Shown one piece after another: positions 56,393-64,000 of a DNA stretch of 64,000 nucleotides. The notes below the pieces were generated by a model that worked only from the letters and a program-made list of their open reading frames with translations, was not told the origin of the DNA and did not search any database. Numbering within the stretch: the stretch's first letter is position 1; each line of letters starts with the position of its first letter. Where the stretch lies: NCBI GenBank assembly GCA_023333565.1, contig JAJKFH010003229.1, forward strand, positions 1,462,001 through 1,526,000. Direction: 5' to 3'. The position numbers and the translations under genes are program-made. The stretch is from Puffinus mauretanicus (taxonomy: Eukaryota > Chordata > Aves > Procellariiformes > Procellariidae).

Positions 56393-58899
56393 GCTTGACC
56401 AAGTCTCCACACCAGGCAGCTTGTGTTAATTATTTTACTGAGTCACTAAAAAAATTACTCTTCCCAGAAAAACAGCTGCCAATTCACCAAGCAGTTACAT
56501 GAAGTTACCATGCTCTTAAGCTATTTTGCTAAGCTTTGTATTGGAAATGGACTGCCAATTAAAGAAAATCATCATAGCTTTTCTTCATACAATTTACAAA
56601 CCAGTTTATTATCCTTTACAGTTTATTAAACACATGCAAAGAGAAAGTCATGCAAAGCCATCACAGACTATACTTCTTGTAGGTTTGCCACACAATTCAA
56701 CACTGATTAATTTCAGTTCAAATAAAACTGATTAAGAAAGATCACTTGCATCTGTCACACAAACAGCTCATGAAAAAAAAAACCTAAAAAATATCAAAAT
56801 CTTGTCAGTTCCCTCATGTTTTCATAGATGTTTTCTGAAGAAGCACAGCAGCTGATCACATCTTTCCCAGAAAATGCATTTGAAGAGAATGCGAGTCTCA
56901 AAATTGTCTGTTGCTCATTAATCAAAAGACAAATGAGGGAGCAAGGAGAAGCTCCTTTTTTACTCTTCTAACTTGTCCACCTGACTGCCAAGGATCCTGA
57001 CGACGCACCAGAACCCACAGCGCCTGCCCGGCCCTGCTCACTCACGCAGCCGCCCACGCCAACACGGCAGCATTTTAAATAGGAAGTGCAAAAGGGACCC
57101 TTCAACAAATGCAAGACCTTTGCCAGGGGAATTCGGGAACAGAACTGACGGGAAGCGGAACCGAAAGTCTGTAATGGAAGCGAAGGAAAGGCTTCCTTCC
57201 CATTCCCACATTGCAAAGTCATTTCTAAAGGTCTGGCTGAAAACTAAGCAATGAAGAAGAAAATATCTTGGGTCTTCCATTAAAAAAAAAAAAAAAAAAA
57301 ACAAACAAAAAAACCAAAAAAAAAACCCCTATAAAACACTACATTACCCCATTTCACAAAAAGCTGTCAGGCAATATACTTTTTTGTCATCTAAGTTTCT
57401 GAGGGTCAGCTTGTATGGTATCGATGTCTTAACAACTTGATTTCAGTCAGCTTGGTATTAAGTCTCTCGCTTATAAACATGGAGCTAGAGCAGCAAGCAG
57501 AACAGGCATGGCAGAAATCCTGATAACAGTGTGCTAATTAGAAGAAATCTGGATTTTTAACCGGGATCATTCACGCAAATTCACAAGGATAGTTACAGTC
57601 TGTTGCATTTATCTACTGAAATCAGACAATTAATGGAAAGATATTAAATGGTAAAATAGCTACTGAAGAATATGACAGTTTTGCAAATTATGAGAGCTCT
57701 TGGCCAATGGATTTCCTAACCCCAGTAAGTATGATTCACATCAGTGGCAGAAGCGACACACTAAGCAACCACCAGAGCATCACTAAGGAATATTTCCTTT
57801 AAAGTTGCATAAATAAATATTAATCTACCTATAATTTTAGAAAGGAATTCTTCACATGTAATATACAAAGAATTTGTTTTGTTCCTGCTTTCCCTCTTCC
57901 TTATACCATTCCCTTTGAAAGCAAAGTACAGGTTCTTTGCTGCTTTCCAAAAAGTATTTGTTAAAATGGCAGGAAAAATGTTTCATTTCAGAAAAAGAGA
58001 TCTAAAGAGAATCTAATTCAAACATCAAAATTTCACACTTTAGCATATGAAGACAGTTCAAGTGCGGTAAATGCACGCACGCAATTCCTATTATGAAATA
58101 TTTTAGTATTATAAAAACACTCACTTATTCAAAACATCAACCTAAGAGTATCAAGATCACAAGAAGACCAGATGTCAAAACCTATCCCACTATCAAACAT
58201 TAAAAAAAAGGATAAATGCAAAGCCTCAAATGTTTACATGGAATGACAGAACAGGATTGAAAGCTTCTGCAGAAACATCGGTGCCCATTTAAGCAAAAGC
58301 TTCAAGGCAAGGGATTCTGGATATCACTAAGGCAGACACCATTGCAGAGGTCTCTGAATACAGACTCTCCCCCGAACGGTTTTGGTGCAAAATCCAAGCC
58401 CTCTTTCTTGCAAGCACCTTTACAGTGGCAATACCTACACACCTATCTGTAAGGCCAGGGCTACAGGGAACCGACAGAAATTCCCATCCCTCTGTGGTCT
58501 ATCCTGAAACACGGTCTCAATCATAAAACCTCATTTTTCACTTCAGCTATGCACCCAAAGCAGAGATTTCCTTCTATTGCATTCAGACAACAAATGGTCG
58601 CATCAAGCTGATAAAACCCAAATGAGTTTTGTAACTGGAAGCCTTAAGCCTCTGAGCATCTTTACAACTGCTCGGCTTGATATACCCTGCTCAACATTGG
58701 CAAGATTACGCCTGGAAGTAAGAGCCTGTGGCTGGCAGCCTGGGCGTCGGGGATGGAGAGCCGGGATGGAGAGCTGCCTCCTCTCACCCGCCGGGTACCT
58801 GGGAAGGGCACCTGAGCCACGGGCCTGCACCCCCTGCCCAAGGGGGAGCGCCAAGCTTCAGGCTCTGCTTTTAGGCTAAATGTTGGCATTCACCTTACC
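56393..58899. other. Intron 1 segment before the CpG island
   Basis: AT-rich, with one A20 tract. GC content begins to rise from about 58.7 kb. No gene recognised. Confidence 0.65.
57282..57328. repeat. A20 homopolymer and A-rich tail
   Basis: Twenty consecutive A followed by ACAAACAAAAAAACC and a further A run. No retrogene body is recognised upstream. Confidence 0.9.
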
Positions 58900-59336
58900 C
58901 CCACCCACCCGCTGAGCGCCTCTTGGCAGAAGGGGGGGTTAATACTAGAGGAGAACAGAAGCTGAGGTCTCAAGGCCAGGGTCTGGCCACCAAGGACCGA
59001 AGGAGACCAGGAGACAACTCTCCCCTCCCACACCTTTTTTGGGGGGGAACGCCGACACCCAACCTTGTCGGCTCCTCCTTTGAGGTCCGGGCTTGCGAAG
59101 CCCCGCCGGGGTCCTCCCACCCCGCCCCCGACCCCGACTGGAGCCGCGCAGCACTCACCCGCCCCCCCCCGGCCGGAGGAGGGGTACGGGGGACCCCTCC
59201 CACCCCCAGCCCCACCCAGAGGGGGCCCGGCGGAGGGTGCCGCCAGGCCGGGGGCGGGAGGAGCCGCCCCCGGGGAGGGGAGGGCAGGGGCGCCCGCGCA
59301 GGGGCGCGGGCTGCTGGCGGCCGCAGCGCGCACGGC

Positions 59337-59366
59337 GGCGCCTCTCTGCTGCACTGCAGAGGCGCC
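59337..59366. repeat. Inverted repeat, 9-bp arms
   Basis: Perfect arms GGCGCCTCT (59337-59345) and AGAGGCGCC (59358-59366) are separated by 12 bases. The right arm overlaps the YY1-type motif. This could form a GC-rich hairpin in DNA or RNA. It is short enough to be chance in this composition. Confidence 0.6.
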
Positions 59367-59371
59367 ATCTT
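59363..59371 (-). promoter_or_regulatory. YY1-type motif AAGATGGCG within CpG island
   Basis: The minus strand reads GAGAAGATGGCGCC, a strong match to the YY1 element AAGATGGCG often found just downstream of transcription starts, where its ATG may serve as a start codon. Here the ATG (59366-59368) has A at -3 and G at +4 and opens a frame of 132 codons ending at 58970. It lies about 1.05 kb downstream of the inferred APP start, inside intron 1. The motif is seen directly; a function as a secondary promoter is inference. Confidence 0.35.
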
Positions 59372-60247
59372 CTCGCGCCTCCGCGCCGCTCGGCACCGGC
59401 CCGCCCGCGGGGGGGGGCACGGCACGGCTCCGGCCGCCGCCCCCTCCCCACGCACCCCCGCGGGCGCCGCCTTCCGGCCCCCGCAGGGCCGCTGCGCCAG
59501 CCCGCGGGGAGATCCCCGCCGCCGCCGCTCCGCACACCTGCCTGGGGGTGCGCGACGGGGGAGGCGCTGCCCTGCCCTGCCCGCCCCCAGCTGCACCCCC
59601 GCCGGGCGCGGCGGTACCCGCAGCCCGGCTTTGCGCCCCCCGTGGGGATGCCGCCGGCCCCCCCCGCTCCCCCACGCAGGGAAAGTTTCCCTTCCCCGAC
59701 CCCCGGTGGAGAAACTCCCGCGGCAGAGCCGGCGCCTCCGCGGGACGCCCTCGGCCCTCCCCCGCCCTGCCCCGCCCGCCGGCTGGCGGCGCCGCCGCCC
59801 CTCCCCGCGGACCCCCGCCGCCGCGCTAGACGGCTCCGCGGCTGCGGCCGAAGTTAACGGGGAAGCGCCCCGGCGGCGGCAGCCGCATCAGTGAAGGGAG
59901 CCGGCCCCGGCGGCAAAGACGGCCCGCCGCGGACACGCGTGGCGGGGGCGGAGGACGCCCGCCCCGGCGGCTCCCAGCCCTCTTCCCCCTCGCCGCCTCC
60001 GCCACCCCCCGGCTCGCCGCCCCGCTCGGCGGGAGCGGCCCTATTGTTCGGCGGCGGGAGGGCGACGGCAGCCGGGGAAGGAGCCCCCCACCGCCCGGCT
60101 GCGTGACGGGCGCCGGCGACCCCCGCCCGCCCCGCCCCGCCGCGGGCGAACCCACGTCGCAGGGGCGGCTGCGGGCAGACAAAGCCTCGGGGAAGCGGAG
60201 GAGGACGGCGGGGAAGCCCCCGCCCGGCCGCCCCCTGCCCCGCTTAC

Positions 60248-60304
60248 CTCGAGAGCCCGAGCGGCGCCGGAGGCCAGCAGCAGGAGGGCTAAGTGGGGCA
60301 GCAT
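60248..60304 (-). CDS. APP: Amyloid-beta precursor protein, coding exon 1 (signal peptide)
   Basis: This exon holds the first 19 codons of APP, a type I membrane protein of neurons and many other cells that is cleaved by alpha-, beta- and gamma-secretases. The minus-strand translation reads MLPHLALLLLASGAARALE: a Met start, a Leu-rich hydrophobic core and a small-residue A-A-R-A cleavage region, as expected of the APP signal peptide (cleaved after residue 17 in mammals). The human exon also supplies 19 codons. The ATG has G at -3 and C at +4, and no other ATG occurs upstream on this strand as far as about 60.6 kb, so the start is unambiguous. The exon ends CTC GAG followed by the donor gtaagcg, in phase 0. 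Exon 2 lies 46.3 kb downstream and continues the protein in frame. Identification rests on the signal peptide plus the exon 2 match and the promoter motifs. Confidence 0.96.
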
Positions 60305-60415
60305 CGCGGCGGCCGGGAGGGGGGGGAGGGAGGAAGGGAAGGAGGGAGGCCGGCGAGACGCGGCGGGGTCCGGCTGTAAATCCGCGGGGCCGCGCTGCTG
60401 CCGGGGAGAACGACT
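60305..60415 (-). other. APP: APP 5' untranslated leader (inferred)
   Basis: This is the inferred 5' leader, about 111 nt, from an initiator-like CTCAGTC around 60415 to the base before the ATG. It contains no upstream ATG. The part next to the start codon is very GC-rich, and 60315-60349 is a pure pyrimidine tract on the mRNA strand. The human APP leader contains an iron-responsive-type stem-loop with a CAGAGC element; that hexamer is not present here. The leader happens to be open in the APP frame throughout. The 5' end is inferred by similarity to the human start region as I recall it, and has not been measured. Confidence 0.7.
60315..60349 (+). repeat. Polypurine tract with G-runs in the APP leader
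   Basis: There are 35 consecutive purines on the plus strand with at least four runs of three or more G, hence a candidate G-quadruplex on the template strand. The mRNA strand is a matching C/U-rich tract ending 10 bases before the start codon. Composition is seen directly; structure is inferred. Confidence 0.75.
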
Positions 60416-60420
60416 GAGCT
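60405..60420 (-). promoter_or_regulatory. APP: Probable APP transcription start / initiator
   Basis: On the minus strand the sequence reads AGCTCAGTCGTTCT, resembling the human APP start region (GTCAGTTTCCTCGGCAGCGG as I recall it), and is followed here by CCCCGGCAGCAGCG. No TATA box lies 25-35 bp upstream, as is known for APP, whose promoter is TATA-less. The initiator A would be at 60415, putting the E-box at about -42 to -47, close to its place in the human promoter. The exact base is an inference. Confidence 0.6.
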
Positions 60421-60455
60421 GCAGCGGCACCAGCCGAGCGCCGCGGCGGGGCCGG

Positions 60456-60463
60456 TCAGCTGA
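60456..60463 (-). promoter_or_regulatory. APP: E-box TCAGCTGA (USF/APB-alpha type site)
   Basis: The palindrome TCAGCTGA is preceded on the gene strand by GGCCA and followed by CCGG. The mammalian APP promoter has an ATCAGCTGAC element bound by USF at about -50 to -31. Here the same core lies about 45 bp upstream of the inferred start and is followed by a conserved-looking CCCCGCCGC...GCGCTCGG block. Confidence 0.7.
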
Positions 60464-60471
60464 TGGCCCGG

Positions 60472-60523
60472 CCCGCCCCCGAGCGGGCGGTGCGGCCCGG
60501 CCCGGCCCGGCCCTCCCGCCCCG
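60472..60523 (-). promoter_or_regulatory. APP: Cluster of GC boxes (Sp1-type) in APP promoter
   Basis: GC-box cores occur at 60472-60479 (CCCGCCCC on the plus strand), 60485-60490 (GGGCGG) and 60515-60523 (CCCGCCCCG). They lie between the E-box and the CTCF-like site. Such boxes are typical of TATA-less CpG-island promoters; individual occupancy is not known. Confidence 0.55.
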
Positions 60524-60525
60524 CG

Positions 60526-60540
60526 GAGACCCCTAGCGGC
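60526..60540 (-). promoter_or_regulatory. APP: CTCF / APB-beta element of the APP promoter
   Basis: The minus strand reads GCCGCTAGGGGTCTC. This matches the APB-beta core GCCGCTAGGGGT that CTCF binds about 90 bp upstream of the human APP start and that contributes strongly to APP transcription. Here it lies about 111-125 bp upstream of the inferred start, slightly farther than in mammals. The exact core match in the right position and orientation makes the call strong. Confidence 0.8.
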
Positions 60541-60960
60541 GGCGCCGGGCCGGTGCAGCGCCGGCGGGCGGCCTTCGGCGCCGGCGGCCCGGGCGCGGCG
60601 CGGCGCCTGCTACGGTGGTGGCCATCGGGACCGCCTGTTCTCCTCGCTCCCCACCGCACCGCCACCCCCCCCCGGGCCCAGCCGCCGCGGGGTTAGGCCC
60701 GAGCTGCGAGGCGGCTCCTCAGGCCCGGCCCCGGCGGCTCGGTGCGGCCTCGGGCCGGCTCCCAGGCCAGCCTTAAACCGGTGAGGGGGTTGCCCTCGCA
60801 CGGTGGTTCGCAGCTGCAGCGCCCGTCTCCTCGGCCGCTTGGCCGCCACCGGTAACCGTTCCCACGGCTTCCAAAGCCAGCACAGCGCCCTGCCTGCCGT
60901 GCTCCCGCCGCTGCGGGGGCTACCGCGCCCGCAGGAGCCCCGAGGGCTCGGCGCGCCATC

Positions 60961-63900
60961 GCCACTCTGAAGGGTTCCATGCAGAAATGCAACCCCCGTC
61001 GTTGCAGGGTGTTCACAAAAAACCCCAAACCCAAACATATATGTGATTTAGAGGCTATTTGACAAATTCTGCCTTTTCTGGCAAGGCTGCACACCAACCT
61101 GAGATCTTCAGTTCCTCTCCGGGTGGAGGTGATGAGTAAGCACAGCCGTTACGGCCAGGGGCTGTACCTGGCAGGCCGGTGCACGAAGGGGAAGCCTCAG
61201 CCTCCCGCTGATCAGCCTGGGGAGACAGCTGCGCTCTCCACGGCATTCCTTTGCCCGCTGCTAATGGCAAGGTCAATGCGAAATTTGTGGGAGCGCTATC
61301 GATAACGAAGGCAGGCAGGAGCATCAGCAGAGCTGAGGCTTGGGACAGTTGAACAAGGAAGGAATCAAATTAAAACTTAGGGCTTTGTCAAACAGCTTGT
61401 AGTCAGGAGGCCAAAGCAAACTTACTTTCTCGTCTTCTCAGCAGCATTGTAATAATTGGTATAGTAAACCTGTAAGGAGAGCTAAAAATAAGTATTAGCA
61501 GAGTCTCATGTTGAAACAGCCGAAATTCAGCGTAACACAGCCTGACCCATTCTGCCTCTGACCTGCAGACTCCATGGCAGCGTCTCTGCTCCCAGCAAGG
61601 CTCCCAAGACGGCAGCTACCAGAGCCACCCTGTAACGGGGACCTGCAGCCAGGACATGCGAGGGGCAGGTGGTGGATGTCTCCCCGCGTACGGCTGGGTA
61701 ACAGGCGCCCGAGCTGCTGCTCTCACCCTCGTCTTCTGTTGAACTCGGAACTGAAATCCGCTGAGACTCTTGGCCAAAGCACGCGGAGGGATGCGTACCG
61801 GGCGAGGGCAAACTGGGCTGCGGGGTCAGGCAGGCGGTAACGTGGAGTGAGAGACCTCAGTGCCTTAGTGCATTGCACCCCCACAGCCAGGCCCTAGAGT
61901 TAGAAGACCGTTCTCCTGCAAACATGAATCTTCTTATACAAATGAATGAACCAGCCATGTATGAAGGCTTTGGGGAATTGCTTGAGTCACACTTATTGTA
62001 TTTGAGAGATCTCTGACAGGCGGATAACAGATGAGGCTTCTCCCCTCCCCCCCCCCGCCCCGAACATACAGATGCGAAGTATATCCAACAAGTGCAATTA
62101 GTAGGTGCTTTTAAGAAACACACACCCATGACACAACACAACCTGTAAATTAAAATGAGTTAAACAGCAACAATGGCAGGCTTAGCTATAATAATTTAAT
62201 ACTATTATCTGCTTGTTAGGATAATGATCACCTGGCTTTGAGGGGTTAGGGAAGGATTTGCTGTGCAAATGTTTCTTACTGGTTGGCTTCTAAAGTCAGC
62301 CATTGGAAAGGCAGTGCCGTGGTTGCAAATAAGCAACATCCTGCTAAAGCTGATGGAGGTCATTCAAAAACAATTCTTTGCAGAAACAATGGAGGCAATC
62401 AGAAGGAAGCTCTTTGCAAGTTCTGAAAAAAAAATTAGGCTCCCAGATGGGATGGATGGAAGACCAAAATAGATTCATGTAGCCCTTTTATTATAAGTTG
62501 GCTTGGTAGTTCTTTGTAATCACTTCTTCCTAGTGCTAAAATCAAACAGTATTTCAACTGCTGCTTCTCTGGATGAGCCAAGCACACTTCCTTCCTCACG
62601 GTGGGCAGGCGGGCAGGTAGGAAGTCCCTTTTGCCTGTGGCTAGGAGTGGGGCAGACCCATGGGATTACACACCTTGGGGGAGAGCAGGGAAGGCTCAAG
62701 TGAAAAGGTGGGGAAAAGTCAAAGGTACAGGAAGACCTCTGTGAGATAGCTGTTTCCATTTACAGCCAGTAAAAACAAGTGACAATATCCAAAAACTAGT
62801 GACAATATTTGCTAAGATTTCATGAAGTTAGGCACGCTGAAAGGTCATAACTAAAGACTCTTTTGAAAGCTGTTTGTAAGGTCTACAAAATTTGGAGATG
62901 ACCTGCTGATATGAAAAAAAAACAGATTGTGTCCTCTTTTCCAGTCTCTGTCATCTTTCAGGATCTGTACAGAAGGTCCAATACACTTTTTCCCTTGCTT
63001 TCTCTACCTGTTGTCTTAGTATAGAAATTCAGTCTTACCAGCCCTTGGAAGCTGTCTTAGATGCAACACAATGAAGACCATTACCACTTCACAACAGAGC
63101 AAACAATGGAAATTGTCTTCCCAAAGAAGAAAGCAGCACAGGTTGAATCACAAAATGATAGGGCTTACATTCGAATCTAATAAAATGCTTTGAGCAAATA
63201 ATCACCAACTATGTTCAGATATGATTTTCCCTTTAATTGCTGAGCTTTGTTATCCAATCTTAATGTGATAACTTAAAGTGATGACCAAGCATGCATGTCA
63301 GGTTTCATTTTTTGGCCACTTCCATGCTCTGCCTGTGTATCTTTGTGTGCAAATGATGTCTATTATTATTTTACAGCCTTTTTGTTTTAATACGTTACGT
63401 ATATGGAAACATTGTTCAGCCATACAATTTCTCATTGAACACTCGTGAAGTGGACCTTATCCACAAATGCTGATATTATTCTACAATAGGCAATAAAACA
63501 CCTCAGCCTGCTTCATAACATAATGAAATTCAGTCGTAAATAAGTGAATGGCTTTTTCACCCCACCTATGTTTTGCTGCCACGCTTACCAAAGCAGCACG
63601 TGGTCAAGTCAGATGTATGTTTTCTCCTGGAACACAGTCTGTTCTTTTCATGAAGAGGAGAGAGGGAAATTTTGAAATTCTCCAGCCCCGCCCCCCTCCC
63701 CCAAAATAATAGCTAATTTAAGGTGTTTGCTGGGGCAAACAAAGGCAGTATAGCAACCCTTGGAACATTCTTCGATTAATTTTAAGCAATAAACTTCCCT
63801 TTGATGCTCCCATGGATCTCTCAGCAGAGACTCGTAACAGGAGGACCTGTACGTGGTTGCTGAAGGGGGAACAGGCAGCGTCTGGCAAGTATGGCGTTGC

Positions 63901-64000
63901 CAGATGTCTCTGACTATGTGCAAGTGGTTTTATAGAATACATGCAATTTACCCATGTTCACTGGATTTCTGATCGTGGAAGCTTATCTCATCCACACCAA
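60961..64000. other. 5' flanking DNA upstream of APP
   Basis: Moderate GC near 61-61.8 kb, then AT-rich. C-runs occur at about 62046-62060 and 63684-63701. I see no exon of a neighbouring gene; in other amniotes the next gene upstream of APP is far away. Open frames here are short and unremarkable. Confidence 0.6.

Larger units (their letters stand above)
58900..60960. promoter_or_regulatory. APP: CpG island covering APP promoter, exon 1 and start of intron 1
   Basis: The sequence is densely GC- and CpG-rich from about 58.9 to 60.96 kb, in sharp contrast to the AT-rich DNA on both sides. It spans the promoter, leader, exon 1 and about 1.35 kb of intron 1. Long open frames occur on both strands, as expected when stop codons are rare in such composition, and none shows gene features. 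Boundaries are estimated by eye. Confidence 0.85.

Noticed and set aside
58890..59894. Very long open frames on both strands (up to about 320 codons) in the GC-rich region
   Set aside because: They overlap each other in almost every frame, are low-complexity Pro/Ala/Gly/Arg, and fit a stop-poor CpG island; no domain is recognisable.
60463..60696. Plus-strand ATG frame diverging from the APP promoter, as if from a bidirectional gene
   Set aside because: Low-complexity composition, poor -3 context, no splice or downstream exon seen; divergent noncoding transcription is possible but not shown.

Overview
This is vertebrate nuclear DNA, almost certainly from a bird. It carries several CR1 LINE fragments with the avian 3' tail (runs of ATTCTATG or similar), and a solo endogenous-retrovirus LTR of a type that is abundant in bird genomes (more typical of Neoaves than of chicken; this is from memory). 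There is no prokaryotic gene organisation. The only protein-coding gene I can support is APP, the amyloid-beta precursor protein, on the minus strand.

Layout, right to left in the direction of APP transcription. 64000-60541 is 5' flanking DNA. About 60540-60415 is a TATA-less, GC-rich promoter with a CTCF/APB-beta type site, GC boxes, a USF-type E-box and an initiator-like start. 60415-60305 is the 5' leader. 60304-60248 is coding exon 1 (signal peptide). 60247-13942 is intron 1 (46,306 bp). 13941-13774 is exon 2 (start of the growth-factor-like domain). 13773-1 is the beginning of intron 2. Exon 3 is not in the window. The first kilobase or so of intron 1 lies in the same CpG island as the promoter (about 58.9-60.96 kb).

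The introns are mostly AT-rich unique sequence. Recognisable insertions are four plus-strand CR1 fragments (545-729, 23769-24206, 49572-51715, 56210-56392), antisense to APP, and one solo LTR (47846-48336) in the same sense as APP with a near-perfect 5-bp target duplication. The 2.1-kb CR1 copy still encodes recognisable reverse-transcriptase motifs but is broken by stops and frame changes. There are also simple repeats: (TA)15, (AC)10, poly-A runs, A/C-rich and G/T-rich tracts, and a degenerate AT-rich minisatellite near 55.9 kb.

Most other open frames are chance, especially the long ones on both strands of the CpG island at 58.9-60.7 kb. I found no RNA gene, CRISPR array or novel multi-gene system. 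The leads worth a second look are regulatory or transcript-level. They are a phase-compatible cryptic exon at 36592-36720, the sense-oriented LTR with promoter-like and poly(A)-like motifs in intron 1, a GC-rich patch just upstream of exon 2, and a YY1-type motif with a strong-context ATG inside the CpG island.
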